Assembly (NCBI GenBank): GCA_902775285.1
Contig: CACYLI010000012.1
Location: forward strand, 1 to 32,185
Length of the DNA: 32,185 nucleotides
From: an uncultured Erysipelotrichaceae bacterium
GTDB taxonomy: Bacteria; Bacillota_I; Bacilli_A; RF39; UBA660
Reading direction: 5' to 3'
Shown here: in pieces, positions 8,290-16,697 of the stretch
Position numbering within the stretch: position 1 is the stretch's first letter
Layout: every line of letters starts with the position of its first letter
Notes under the pieces: model-generated
What the model was told of the DNA's origin: nothing
The model's database searches: none
The model's input: the letters and a program-made list of their open reading frames with translations, nothing else
Made by a program: the position numbers and the translations under genes

Positions 8290-9604
8290 ATAATTCTCTT
8301 TCACCTTTGTTTTTAAATTGTATTATTATTGGAGTACCACTAAAATCTATATTTTGTCTTATTTTATTTTCTAAGTATCTATAATAACTAAAATGAACTA
8401 ATCCTTTAGAGTTTACTTCTATATCAAATCTAGGTGGTTTTGTTCCAGATTGATGAGCAAAATATACTTTTAGTTTTTTACCTTTAAATGAAGCTGGTGG
8501 TGTTTCAATAAAGGCATCTCTAATTATATCATTAATAATACTTGTTTTAACTTCTTTAATTGAATTATTATATGATTCTAATACTTCTGGCATTAAAGTA
8601 TGTATTCTCTTCTTAGTTTGAGCACTTAAGAAAACAATTTTAGCATAATCCATAAATTGAAAGTTATTCTTAATATTCTTCTTCCACTCTTTCATTTCTT
8701 CATCTTTTTCTTCAATTGTATCCCATTTGTTAACAACTATTACAACAGGTTTTCCTGCCTCTAATGCATAACCCGCTATATGTTTATCATGCTCTACTAT
8801 ACCAGTTGTAGCATCAAGTACAAGCAAACAAACATCACTTCTATCGATTGCTTTCATACTTCTAAGCAAGCTATATTTTTCAACAGCTTCAAATATTTTA
8901 CCTTTTTTACGAAGTCCTGCTGTATCAATTAAAGTATATTCTTCTTTATTATATGTAAATTTAGTATCAATCGCATCTCTTGTAGTACCAGCTACATTAC
9001 TTACAATTACTCTTTCTTCATTTAATAGAGCATTTACTAAACTACTCTTTCCAACATTAGGTCTTCCAATTACTGATATTTTTATATTATCGTCTTCTTC
9101 TTCATACCCTTTTTCTAATCCTTGAGTAATGATTTTTAAAAGATCATTAACTCCTGTTCCATGTTCAGCTGAAATACTAACATAATCATCAAATCCTAGA
9201 CTATAGAACTCATACATATTATCTTGTCCTATTTTATTATCCACTTTATTAATAGCTACAACTATTTTTTTATTAGTTTTTTTAAGCATATCTCTAATTA
9301 GTTCATCACTATTAGTAATTCCGTCTTTACTATCTACTACAAAAACTATAATATCTGCTTCCTCAATACCAATTTCTACTTGCATACGAATTTCTTGATT
9401 AAAGTCTCCATCACTTAAATCAATTCCACCAGTATCAATTAAATAAAAAGGAATATCATTATACATAGCACTACTATAAATTCTATCTCTTGTTATTCCT
9501 GGTGCATCTTCTATAATAGCTACTTTTTTTCCAACGATTCTATTAAATAATGTTGATTTACCTGTATTAGGTCTACCAACTAAACATATTGTTCTTTTTG
9601 CCAT
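8288..9604 (-). CDS. der: Ribosome biogenesis GTPase Der (EngA)
   Basis: Der has two tandem GTPase domains and a KH-like domain and is needed for 50S subunit maturation. Both P-loops are present (GRPNTGKST near residue 10, GRPNVGKSS near residue 180), each with its DTGG or DTAG switch and an NKxD motif (NKVDN and NKWDT). The C-terminus has the KH-like segment with HQSGTKPPRFDIEVN. An in-frame start seven codons upstream (9625) is rejected: it would lie inside the likely -10 box, while GAGGTGG sits at the right distance before ATG 9604. The resulting length of 438 aa is typical. It is transcribed divergently from the PAP2 gene. Confidence 0.97.
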   Translation of the reverse strand: MAKRTICLVGRPNTGKSTLFNRIVGKKVAIIEDAPGITRDRIYSSAMYNDIPFYLIDTGGIDLSDGDFNQEIRMQVEIGIEEADIIVFVVDSKDGITNSDELIRDMLKKTNKKIVVAINKVDNKIGQDNMYEFYSLGFDDYVSISAEHGTGVNDLLKIITQGLEKGYEEEDDNIKISVIGRPNVGKSSLVNALLNEERVIVSNVAGTTRDAIDTKFTYNKEEYTLIDTAGLRKKGKIFEAVEKYSLLRSMKAIDRSDVCLLVLDATTGIVEHDKHIAGYALEAGKPVVIVVNKWDTIEEKDEEMKEWKKNIKNNFQFMDYAKIVFLSAQTKKRIHTLMPEVLESYNNSIKEVKTSIINDIIRDAFIETPPASFKGKKLKVYFAHQSGTKPPRFDIEVNSKGLVHFSYYRYLENKIRQNIDFSGTPIIIQFKNKGEREL

Positions 9605-9623
9605 GGATTCCCACCTCGCATAC

Positions 9624-9652
9624 ATTATATAAAAAAAGTTAGATTTTTTCTA
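9624..9652 (-). promoter_or_regulatory. Probable der promoter
   Basis: TATAAT (9624-9629) lies about 20 bases before the chosen der start. A weak TAGAAA is 17 bases further up (9647-9652). A second TATAAT-like box on the same strand, near 9660-9665, is an alternative. Confidence 0.45.
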
Positions 9653-9703
9653 GTCTTTTTTATTATAGTTGTATTATTGGTTTTATAATTTTTAAAAATA
9701 TTG

Positions 9704-9709
9704 TATAAT
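9704..9709 (+). promoter_or_regulatory. -10 box of the PAP2 gene
   Basis: TATAAT lies 15 bases before ATG 9725, so the transcript would have a very short leader. Only a weak -35 (TTTATA, about 16 bases up) is seen. Confidence 0.5.
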
Positions 9710-9724
9710 ACTGATGTGATTTAT

Positions 9725-10360
9725 ATGAAGAAGTTAGAAAAAAAACCACTAATTATTTGTGTATGTATGATTTTAATTCAATCAGTATCTTATTTATTTG
9801 TTAAATTATTACAAGGACAAACTCATTTAATAGGTTCTACTTTAGATAATTCTATACCTTTCATTAATTATTTTATTATTTTTTATTGTTTATGGTATGT
9901 TTTATTATTTTTTGTTCCATATTATCTATATATAAAAGATAAGAATATGTTCACAAAATATATTATTTCATACACTCTTGCAGTTTTCATTTCATCAATA
10001 ATATTTATTATTTATCCAACTGAAGTAATAAGACCATTATTAAATAATAATAATTTACTAGATATAATAACAAACCTTATTTATAAAGTGGATACACCTG
10101 CAATTAATTGCTTACCTAGTATGCATTGTGCTATATGTACACTATTTATAATAAGTTTATCTATAAGTAAAAAATCAAATAATGTAATAAAAATTATTAT
10201 TAATATTATGTCAATTCTGATAATGTTATCTACTCTTTTTGTTAAACAGCATGTAATAATTGATGCATTAACTGGTATTGTAATGATGAGTATTATATTT
10301 ATATATGTAAATTATAATAATAGAATTGTAAACAAAGTTAAAAAATTGTTAAATATTTAA
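9725..10360 (+). CDS. PAP2-superfamily membrane phosphatase
   Basis: The 211-residue protein has about six membrane segments and the PAP2 phosphatase signature in a variant form. There is an Arg-Pro pair in TEVIRP, then CLPSMHCA (the PSxH motif with its His), then a terminal motif TLFVKQHVIIDALTG with the catalytic His and following Asp. Such enzymes dephosphorylate lipid phosphates such as phosphatidate or undecaprenyl diphosphate, or transfer phospho-headgroups; the substrate cannot be told. The start chosen is ATG 9725. In-frame TTG 9701 overlaps a TATAAT box (9704-9709), so it would be untranscribed. No clear SD is visible and the leader would be about 10 bases. A terminator overlaps the stop codon. 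Confidence 0.8.
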   Translation: MKKLEKKPLIICVCMILIQSVSYLFVKLLQGQTHLIGSTLDNSIPFINYFIIFYCLWYVLLFFVPYYLYIKDKNMFTKYIISYTLAVFISSIIFIIYPTEVIRPLLNNNNLLDIITNLIYKVDTPAINCLPSMHCAICTLFIISLSISKKSNNVIKIIINIMSILIMLSTLFVKQHVIIDALTGIVMMSIIFIYVNYNNRIVNKVKKLLNI

Positions 10361-10372
10361 CAATTTTTATTT
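10341..10372 (+). terminator. Terminator of the PAP2 gene
   Basis: AAAAATTGTTAAA and TTTAACAATTTTT (10341-10353 and 10356-10368) form a long AT-rich stem, and T-rich sequence follows. The hairpin contains the stop codon. Confidence 0.75.
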
Positions 10373-10387
10373 TAAAAATAAAAATAA

Positions 10388-10396
10388 TGTTATAAT
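10388..10396 (+). promoter_or_regulatory. Extended -10 promoter of the VanY-like gene
   Basis: TGTTATAAT is a perfect extended -10, placed between the PAP2 terminator and the AAGGAG of the next gene. No convincing -35 is present, as is common for extended -10 promoters. Confidence 0.65.
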
Positions 10397-10452
10397 AAAT
10401 TTGTAATAATTAGTAGTTAACTTTTAATAAAATATTAAAGAAGGAGTAAAAA

Positions 10453-11409
10453 ATGAAAAAACTTACAATGCCATTAATTTTAGGTGTTATTAGTATAATA
10501 ATAATACTATCTTATTTATCTGTTGTTGATTTAAGTAAAGCTGAAAAAGATAATTATCAAGGTAAACACATTACAAAAGATGAATATATTTATAAAGAAG
10601 ATCTTTTAAGCTTAGGATATTCAATTGAAGAAATTAATAAAATTGAAAGTAAAATAAATAATAAAAATGTTAAAGATTATCTTCTAAATAAAAAATATAA
10701 TAATTTAATTAGTTTTATTTCTTCTCCATATTTTAAAATTGAAAATATAGAAAGATATGAAACATATTACTCAAATAATAATAATTCTTTTGATGAAACA
10801 GTTATTTATGTAAATATTGGTCTTGATAATGAATTCTACACAAATATTCGTGAAATAAATAATTATAAGAGTGTTACTACTCTTGTTAATAAATATAATA
10901 AATTACCAGATGAAATAGAATTTGATGATTTAGTAACATTAGAAAAACCATATAGTAATACAGGAAATAAAAAAATTAGAAAGATTGCATATGATAGTTT
11001 AATATCTATGATAGAAGACGCTAAAAAAGAAAATATTAATTTATTTGTAGTATCAGGATATAGAACTTATAAAGAACAAGAAGCACTATTTAATAATTCA
11101 GTAAAGAAAAATGGCACTACTCATGCATTATTGTATTCTGCAAAGCCAGGACATTCAGAACATCAATTAGGATTAGCGGTTGATTTAAATTCTGTAGAGC
11201 CTAAATTTGAAAATACTAAAGAATATGAATGGTTAAAAAACAATTCATTTAAATACGGATTTATAGAAAGATATAAAAAAGGAAAAGAAAATATAACAGG
11301 CTATGCTTATGAACCATGGCACTATAGATTCTTTGGAATAGAAATTGCAACAAAATTATATAAAGAAAATATAACTTATGAAGAATATTTAGCTAAATAT
11401 GAATTGTAG
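10453..11409 (+). CDS. VanY-type D-alanyl-D-alanine carboxypeptidase, membrane-anchored
   Basis: This is a peptidase M15B (VanY/DacY-like) that trims the terminal D-Ala from peptidoglycan stem peptides outside the cell. A single N-terminal hydrophobic segment (about residues 6-26) acts as signal or anchor. A linker of about 140 residues precedes the zinc domain, which starts at SGYRTYKEQ. Zinc ligands are SEHQLGLAVD (His237, Asp244) and EPWHYRF (His290), with catalytic Glu287. All key residues are intact. Length 318 is usual for the membrane-bound form. AAGGAG precedes the ATG. The 3' end overlaps the convergent gene on the other strand by 17 bases. It is most likely a housekeeping wall-remodelling enzyme rather than a glycopeptide resistance gene, since no van genes are nearby. 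Confidence 0.92.
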   Translation: MKKLTMPLILGVISIIIILSYLSVVDLSKAEKDNYQGKHITKDEYIYKEDLLSLGYSIEEINKIESKINNKNVKDYLLNKKYNNLISFISSPYFKIENIERYETYYSNNNNSFDETVIYVNIGLDNEFYTNIREINNYKSVTTLVNKYNKLPDEIEFDDLVTLEKPYSNTGNKKIRKIAYDSLISMIEDAKKENINLFVVSGYRTYKEQEALFNNSVKKNGTTHALLYSAKPGHSEHQLGLAVDLNSVEPKFENTKEYEWLKNNSFKYGFIERYKKGKENITGYAYEPWHYRFFGIEIATKLYKENITYEEYLAKYEL

Positions 11410-12121
11410 TTTTATTAATAAATAAAATGTAATAAAAAATCATTACCATTATACAAGAAATAGTTACTAAACCAAATTTAACTATTTCTTTTTTTATTTT
11501 ACTCATTTCTTTATATTCTACTTCATTTAGATTTTTTGATACATTTAATGTTTTATACACATGTATGTAATACTTAGTTTCATTATTTAATATTATAGTA
11601 ATTAAGTTTTCTGATTTATTAAAGTTACCATTACCAAGTATCTGTAAATAATCATTATCATTAGATAAATCACAATTAATAATTAAATTTGATTCATCAT
11701 TAATTGTTATATTATAATCATGAATGTTTTTATCAAAATTTATTTCATATCCTTCTATTTTTATATCTTTAATATATGATTCATCTTTCATATTTTTATT
11801 ATAGTTTTTAGATATGTGTATTATATATTCTTGATTGTTTGATGTTTTTATTTTTATTTCATTATTCATCTCATTTAAATTATAAGTGTCTTTAACATCT
11901 GAAGTTTCATTTTTACTTTCTTTTACATTAACTTTTACTTCTTCATTATTAGTAAAATAATTATATACAAAAATATTTTTATTAAATTTTGGTATTAAAT
12001 CTTGATTATCTATTTTTATATCTTCAAGTGCACAAACTTTATAATGTCCAATTAACAATATTAAAAATAATATATTTTTTTTCATACAATTAGTATTTAC
12101 TAAATAAAAAAATAAATTCAT
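11393..12121 (-). CDS. Membrane-anchored cadherin-like beta-sandwich protein
   Basis: The 242-residue product has an N-terminal signal segment with a probable cleavage site at KVCA-LED, and a C-terminal membrane helix (about 215-235) followed by a short basic tail. Between them lie two tandem beta-rich units (about 40-105 and 118-190). The second has the pattern IKIEGYEINFDKNIHDYNI, polar strands, then a KYYIHVYK strand, like the cadherin-like beta-sandwich domain (Pfam Cadherin_5 type) of Bacillota surface proteins. It starts 8 bases after the pdp stop without a clear SD, so coupling is likely; ATG 12085 is an alternative start. The 3' end overlaps the convergent VanY gene by 17 bases. Function unknown, probably surface adhesion or scaffolding. 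Confidence 0.65.
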   Translation of the reverse strand: MNLFFYLVNTNCMKKNILFLILLIGHYKVCALEDIKIDNQDLIPKFNKNIFVYNYFTNNEEVKVNVKESKNETSDVKDTYNLNEMNNEIKIKTSNNQEYIIHISKNYNKNMKDESYIKDIKIEGYEINFDKNIHDYNITINDESNLIINCDLSNDNDYLQILGNGNFNKSENLITIILNNETKYYIHVYKTLNVSKNLNEVEYKEMSKIKKEIVKFGLVTISCIMVMIFYYILFINKTTIHI

Positions 12122-12129
12122 ATTTGAAT

Positions 12130-13407
12130 TTATTTTATAGTTTTAATAATTATTTTTTTATTTCTTTTCTTTTTTCTATCTATTATAAATGAATCTAATA
12201 ATATTTTATCCATATTTTCTACTTTTTTATTATAATATATTACTCCTAGTATTTCTCCTTTTGTAACTCTTTGTCCGACAGTTTTTGTCAAACTTACACC
12301 AACACTATAATCAATCTTATCTGTTTTCTTAACTCTATTAGCACCCAAGTCAAAAACAAGTTGAGATAGTTTTTGTGAATCAATTCCATTTATATAACCA
12401 GTTTTATCTGAAACAACTATATATTTTTTAGCATCTATTTTTAATTTAGTAATATCTCCTCCCTGACTTCTTATCCATTCATAAAATTTATTTTTAGCAT
12501 GTCCACTTTCTAATAAATTAATAACAAGTTTCTTTGCTCTTGCCATAGAAATATTTTTTGCACTACTAATCATTAAACTAGAAATATATACAGATAATTC
12601 ATAAAGTCTTTTATCATGTACATTTTTAAAAAAATTAATTGCTTCCTTAACTTCTAAAGCGTTCCCTATATTAAGACCTAAAGGAATATTCATATCACTT
12701 AAAGTACAAATTACTTTTTTATTATAAAACTCTCCTATTTTAACCATTGTTTTAGCAAGTTTAGTTGCATCTTTTATATTTTTCATAAATGCACCTTTGC
12801 CAACCTTTAAGTCAATTACTATAACATCACTTCCACTTGCTATTTTCTTTGACATAATTGAACTTGCTATTAATGGTATTGAATCAACTGCTCCTATTTC
12901 ATTTCTTAATGCATATATTTTTTTATCTGCTACAGCAATTTTTTCGCTTTGACTAATTACAGCACATCCTACATTTTTTAATTGGTCTATAAATGCTTTT
13001 TTACTTAAATTTAATTTATATCCAGGTATACTTTCTAATTTATCAACTGTTCCTCCAGTTAATCCCAAACCTCTTCCACTCATTTTTGGAACACATACTC
13101 CAGTAGAGGCAACAATAGGAGAAACTATTAATGTAATTTTATCACCAACACCACCAGTTGAATGTTTATCAACAACTGGTTTATTTAGACTACTTAAATC
13201 TATTATATCTCCACTTTTTATCATTACATCCGTAAGATAATATGTTTCAGTTAAATTTAATCCATTATAATAAATAGCCCATATAAAATCACTCATTGTT
13301 TTATCATTTATTTTATTTTTAACATATGAGTTAACCATATATTCTATTTCACTATAACTTAATAATTCTTTATTTTGTTTTTTTTCAATTATCTCTACTG
13401 CTTTCAT
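12130..13407 (-). CDS. pdp: Pyrimidine-nucleoside phosphorylase
   Basis: The enzyme phosphorolyses uridine, thymidine and deoxyuridine to the free base and (deoxy)ribose 1-phosphate in pyrimidine salvage. The 425-residue protein has the family signature SGRGLGLTGGTVDKLE near residue 110, the phosphate/substrate segment KHSTGGVGDK near residue 82, and the IASSIMSKKIASGSD segment, followed by the C-terminal alpha/beta domain. Length is right for Bacillus-type Pdp. ATG 13407 has AAGGGA at good spacing; the in-frame TTG two codons upstream overlaps that spacing and is not used. It follows two unknown membrane protein genes on the same strand. DeoA (thymidine-specific) is the alternative name; specificity cannot be read from sequence alone. 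Confidence 0.93.
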   Translation of the reverse strand: MKAVEIIEKKQNKELLSYSEIEYMVNSYVKNKINDKTMSDFIWAIYYNGLNLTETYYLTDVMIKSGDIIDLSSLNKPVVDKHSTGGVGDKITLIVSPIVASTGVCVPKMSGRGLGLTGGTVDKLESIPGYKLNLSKKAFIDQLKNVGCAVISQSEKIAVADKKIYALRNEIGAVDSIPLIASSIMSKKIASGSDVIVIDLKVGKGAFMKNIKDATKLAKTMVKIGEFYNKKVICTLSDMNIPLGLNIGNALEVKEAINFFKNVHDKRLYELSVYISSLMISSAKNISMARAKKLVINLLESGHAKNKFYEWIRSQGGDITKLKIDAKKYIVVSDKTGYINGIDSQKLSQLVFDLGANRVKKTDKIDYSVGVSLTKTVGQRVTKGEILGVIYYNKKVENMDKILLDSFIIDRKKKRNKKIIIKTIK

Positions 13408-13433
13408 AAACAATCCCTTCTATTCTAAATCTA

Positions 13434-14012
13434 TTATACTATATAATTAAATAAACCTGTCATTAAAAATGCTATAAAGTATAATGATAATGGTACTAAA
13501 TTAGCATAAGGTTTTATTTTTAATTTATCACTTAAATTATATACAATTACATATATTGTTGCAATTATAAATAATAATAAACATATCACTAAATATGCTA
13601 AAGCATTATAACTTAAATCACTTAAAATAGGTCCTTTTAGTTGTCCACCTATTAAGGATGCAATCATAATGCACATTCCTGTTACACTATGCGAAAACAA
13701 AAATATAAGACCTGCTTTTTCAATGTACATTCCAATAAAATGACCAGATAAGAAAAATAAAAGACCTCCAAAAAACATAGCATAACTATCAAGTACTATT
13801 AATCCAGTAAGTGCTATTAAAACCGAAAAAACAATTGAATAAATAATTCTATTTCTTGCAATAATTTTTTCTGGCTGTTTATTTTCTCGCAATGTACTTA
13901 ATCTTTTTTTAAAATAATATAATTCTTTAGTAGCTATATCTGGATCTTCTTGAAATAAACTTCTTAATTCAGAAATATAGTTTTCAAAATCACTTGAATC
14001 ATAATCTTTCAT
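13434..14012 (-). CDS. Multi-pass membrane protein, unknown
   Basis: Of the 192 residues, the first 55 are polar and helical (acidic then basic, probably cytoplasmic). Four to five membrane helices follow (about 57-74, 77-95, 101-122, 130-155 and 168-188), with short charged loops. AGGAGG precedes the start. It lies 18 bases after another membrane protein gene and 26 bases before pdp, so the genes from 14486 to 12121 probably form one operon. No family is recognised. A transport role linked to nucleoside salvage is possible from position only. Confidence 0.75.
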   Translation of the reverse strand: MKDYDSSDFENYISELRSLFQEDPDIATKELYYFKKRLSTLRENKQPEKIIARNRIIYSIVFSVLIALTGLIVLDSYAMFFGGLLFFLSGHFIGMYIEKAGLIFLFSHSVTGMCIMIASLIGGQLKGPILSDLSYNALAYLVICLLLFIIATIYVIVYNLSDKLKIKPYANLVPLSLYFIAFLMTGLFNYIV

Positions 14013-14030
14013 ATTTTTCCTCCTATAATA

Positions 14031-14486
14031 TTAAGATATAATAATTATAATATATGAAAGTATTGATAGTATTACAATTCCTAAATATATTATATTATAA
14101 ATTATATTATTTTTAAAATTCAGTTTTTGTTCATATTTTATTAAATAATAAATTCTAAAAATAACATTTAATAAACTAGTTACTATAATGGTTGCAAGTA
14201 TTATTAAATAATAAACTGCATAAGCTATAGAATCCCATGATTTAGTATTAAGCATTAAGTATAGGAATATTATTTCTAATACAAATAATATTAAAAAAAT
14301 AATTGTTTTATATAAATCCGTAAATTTGTAATGCCTTTTTTTTATATATTTTGTATTAATTACAATTGATAAAGAAAATAATAAAATTGGTATATATAAA
14401 TATCCAAATTCTGCACTAATAAGCAAAAGAAAAAAAATAATAATTGATAATAATAGTAGAATAATATTTATAATATATTTTTTCAT
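14031..14486 (-). CDS. Four-helix membrane protein, unknown
   Basis: The 151-residue product is nearly all hydrophobic: about four membrane helices rich in Ile, Leu and Tyr, separated by basic loops (KYIKKRHYK and KYEQKLNFK). It is the first gene of the likely operon that continues to pdp, with an extended -10 promoter and AAGGAGAA upstream. No conserved motif is seen and I do not recognise the family. Confidence 0.7.
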   Translation of the reverse strand: MKKYIINIILLLLSIIIFFLLLISAEFGYLYIPILLFSLSIVINTKYIKKRHYKFTDLYKTIIFLILFVLEIIFLYLMLNTKSWDSIAYAVYYLIILATIIVTSLLNVIFRIYYLIKYEQKLNFKNNIIYNIIYLGIVILSILSYIIIIIS

Positions 14487-14505
14487 ATATTCTCCTTATA
14501 GTAAA

Positions 14506-14514
14506 ATTATAACA
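14506..14514 (-). promoter_or_regulatory. Extended -10 promoter of the pdp operon
   Basis: TGTTATAAT on the minus strand lies directly after the ssb terminator and 20 bases before ATG 14486. It probably starts the four-gene unit that ends at 11393. Confidence 0.6.
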
Positions 14515-14515
14515 T

Positions 14516-14539
14516 AAAAAACAGATTATTCATCTGTTT
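14516..14539 (-). terminator. Terminator of ssb
   Basis: AAACAGAT-N5-ATCTGTTT (14519-14539) ends in a T run on the minus strand. The hairpin overlaps the last codons and stop of the ssb gene. Confidence 0.8.
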
Positions 14540-14855
14540 TTTTACTACTTAAAAATGATACTTTTTCAGCAATTACATCCATTTTATATACTTTCTTACC
14601 ATCTTTTTCATAGTTTGATGTTTGTATTCTCCCCTTAACTCCGACAACATCTCCTTTCTTACAATACTCACAAACATTTTCCGCTATTCCATTCCATAAA
14701 GTACATTCAATAAAATCAGTATCATATGTCCCATCAACATTTTTATAACTTCTTGGTACTGCGACTGTAATATAAGTTCGTTTTTTATTATTATCTGTCG
14801 TTACTATTTCTGGATTAGTAGTTAGTCTACCAGCAATTATAATTTGGTTAAGCAT
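14526..14855 (-). CDS. ssb: Single-stranded DNA-binding protein, short form
   Basis: The 109-residue protein is a single OB-fold of the bacterial SSB type: MLNQIIIAGRLTTNPEI, the FIECTLWNGIAENVCEYCKKGD core, and GVKGRIQTSNYEKDGKK. It ends soon after the fold with SSKKTDE and lacks both the flexible Gly/Gln/Pro-rich tail and the acidic DDDIPF-like tip through which replicative SSB recruits partner proteins. It is therefore probably a second, accessory SSB, perhaps for competence or repair, and the full-length copy should lie elsewhere (often between rpsF and rpsR). AGGAGG precedes the start. It is a single-gene unit with its own terminator. Confidence 0.92.
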   Translation of the reverse strand: MLNQIIIAGRLTTNPEIVTTDNNKKRTYITVAVPRSYKNVDGTYDTDFIECTLWNGIAENVCEYCKKGDVVGVKGRIQTSNYEKDGKKVYKMDVIAEKVSFLSSKKTDE

Positions 14856-14874
14856 ATTTCCTCCTTTCGAATGA

Positions 14875-14904
14875 AATATATCAAAATAAAAATATGTATT
14901 TCAA
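14875..14904 (-). promoter_or_regulatory. Possible ssb promoter
   Basis: TTGAAA (14899-14904) and TATATT (14875-14880) are separated by 18 bases and lie just upstream of the ssb SD. The rest of the 192-base gap up to sufS is AT-rich with no coding signal. Confidence 0.4.
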
Positions 14905-15012
14905 ACTACTAAAAACACGTTTTAAAAGCTTTGTTTTTTATATATTTAAAATATCCTTACAATAAAAATTAATTATTATTACTATTATTAATCTAAAATT
15001 TTAAAAATATAT

Positions 15013-15049
15013 AAAAAAATAAAACTACATTTTATTTACATGTAGTTTT
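15013..15049 (-). terminator. Terminator of sufS
   Basis: AAAACTACAT-N9-ATGTAGTTTT (15021-15030 and 15040-15049) is a perfect 10-bp stem, then ATTTTTTT on the minus strand. It begins at the sufS stop codon. Confidence 0.88.
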
Positions 15050-16223
15050 ATTTTGCAAACTTTAATATAGAATCAATATCTTTTAAACATTCAATCAAAT
15101 AATCAATTTCTTCATATGTATTATAAAAATATAAACTAATTCTTACAGTATCGTCTTTATTGTCGCCCATTTTTGCACAATGTTTTCCACTCCTAACACA
15201 TATACCTTTTGTATTTAAATAAAGGCCTAAATCACCTGATAAAACTCCATCTATATTTATTATTACTGTACTACCTTCACATTCTTTATTATATATCTTT
15301 ATATAATCAATTTTTTCTAATTTATTTACTAAATAATTTCTTAAATCTTTTACTTCTTTTTCTATTCTTTCAATTTTATATTCATTAATGAATTTTATTG
15401 CTTCACTAAATCCAATAATTCCTGCTATATTTGGAGTACCAGACTCTAATTTATATGGAAGTTCTGCTAATTTCAAAGACTTTTCATTATAATTTAAATT
15501 CATTCCTCCTCCATAAGTAAAAGGAAGCATTTTATTAAGTAACTTATATTTTCCATAAAGTATTCCAACACCTGTAGGGCCTAACATTTTATGAGCTGAA
15601 AATGCTAAAAAGTCAGCATCCATATCTTGAACATCTATTTTCATATGTGGAGCACTTTGAGCAGCATCTACTACTACTAAAATATTTTTTTTATGAGCTA
15701 TATTGCATATAGTTTTAACATCTCTTTTATCTCCACTAACATTTGTTACTTGAGCAAGAGATATTACTTTGGTGTTATCTGTTATTTTATTTGTTAAATC
15801 TTTTATATTTAATTTTTCATTTACTGAATCTACAAATACTATTTTTATTTTCTTTTTAACTGATAACATCATCCAAGGTAAAATATTAGATGCATGTTCA
15901 CTACTTGATAAAATCACTTCATCTCCTTCTTTTAGATAATAAAGAAAGTAACCAAAAACAATTGTATTTATTGAATCAGTTGTGTTTTTTGTAAAAATTA
16001 TTTCTTCTTTTCTTTTGGCATTTATAAATTTTTTAACCAAAGTTCTTGTATAATCTATCTCATCATCAACCTTAAAACTTATATCATAGTCTCCTCTATG
16101 ACTATTAGCAGTATAGTTTTTATAATAATCTACTATTTTGTCAATTACTCTTTTTGGTTTAAAAGTAGTCGCAGCATTGTCAAAATATATTATTTCTTTT
16201 TCTTTCATTGGAAATTCATTCAT
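15048..16223 (-). CDS. sufS: Cysteine desulfurase, SufS/CsdA class
   Basis: This PLP enzyme takes sulfur from cysteine as a persulfide for Fe-S cluster assembly or other thiolation. The 391-residue protein has the group II layout: FDNAATTFKP near the start, VVDAAQSAPH with Asp186, the PLP lysine in AFSAHKMLGPTG (Lys212), and the persulfide Cys349 in VRSGKHCAKMG. The usual motif is RSGHHCAQP, so the Lys before the His and the residues after the Cys are unusual. AGGTGA precedes the ATG; Met6 is another possible start. No sufC, sufD, sufU or sufB is adjacent: the gene stands alone, with the HIT gene divergent. The desulfurase call is firm; the exact partner pathway is not. Confidence 0.92.
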   Translation of the reverse strand: MNEFPMKEKEIIYFDNAATTFKPKRVIDKIVDYYKNYTANSHRGDYDISFKVDDEIDYTRTLVKKFINAKRKEEIIFTKNTTDSINTIVFGYFLYYLKEGDEVILSSSEHASNILPWMMLSVKKKIKIVFVDSVNEKLNIKDLTNKITDNTKVISLAQVTNVSGDKRDVKTICNIAHKKNILVVVDAAQSAPHMKIDVQDMDADFLAFSAHKMLGPTGVGILYGKYKLLNKMLPFTYGGGMNLNYNEKSLKLAELPYKLESGTPNIAGIIGFSEAIKFINEYKIERIEKEVKDLRNYLVNKLEKIDYIKIYNKECEGSTVIINIDGVLSGDLGLYLNTKGICVRSGKHCAKMGDNKDDTVRISLYFYNTYEEIDYLIECLKDIDSILKFAK

Positions 16224-16285
16224 TTATTATTCACCTAATATAATATAGTAGTATTTTTTTATATTAAATATAATAAATATAATAA

Positions 16286-16314
16286 TTGAAGTAATTAATT
16301 TTTTAATATATAAT
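16286..16314 (+). promoter_or_regulatory. Promoter of the HIT gene
   Basis: TTGAAG (16286-16291), a 17-base spacer and TATAAT (16309-16314) lie just before GGTGAAG and ATG 16332. The rest of the divergent gap toward sufS is extremely AT-rich and holds several TATA-like boxes on the minus strand, none decisive. Confidence 0.75.
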
Positions 16315-16331
16315 ATTATTGGTGAAGAAAA

Positions 16332-16697
16332 ATGGATTGTTTATTTTGTAAAATTAATAATAATGAAATACCTTCATATACAATATATGAAGATGAGTTT
16401 GTTAGATGTTTCTTAGATATTAATCCTATTAGTGATGGACATACACTAATCATTCCTAAAAAACATTTTACGGATATTAATGATATAGATTTAAAATATT
16501 TATGTAAGATTCAAGAAGTATCTAAAAGAATTGTTAAATTATTAAATGATAAATTAAAACCAGATGGAATTAAACTAGTTCAAAATAATGGTGTATTACA
16601 AGAAGTAAAGCATTATCATCTACATGTAATACCACATTATAATAAAAACAAAAAAAATAAAGTTGAAGATATTTATAAAATAATTGTTAAAAACTAG
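16332..16697 (+). CDS. HIT-family nucleotide hydrolase (Hint-like)
   Basis: The 121-residue protein has the histidine-triad active site HYHLHVIPH (His94, 96, 98 and 102) and the N-terminal CLFCKI with a Cys-x-x-Cys pair that binds zinc in many Hint proteins. The substrate-binding segment GHTLIIPKKH is also present. Family members hydrolyse nucleoside phosphoramidates or AMP conjugates; the physiological substrate is unclear. It is slightly shorter than the usual 130-140 residues at the C-terminus. GGTGAAG precedes the start, and the next gene on the same strand has its own promoter overlapping this stop. Confidence 0.93.
   Translation: MDCLFCKINNNEIPSYTIYEDEFVRCFLDINPISDGHTLIIPKKHFTDINDIDLKYLCKIQEVSKRIVKLLNDKLKPDGIKLVQNNGVLQEVKHYHLHVIPHYNKNKKNKVEDIYKIIVKN

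Noticed and set aside
9605-9625. Upstream start of der (seven extra codons)
   Set aside because: It overlaps the probable -10 box, and the extra residues are not part of the Der family start.
10453-11409. VanY-like gene as a vancomycin resistance determinant
   Set aside because: No vanH, vanA, vanX or vanRS genes nearby; such carboxypeptidases are common wall enzymes.
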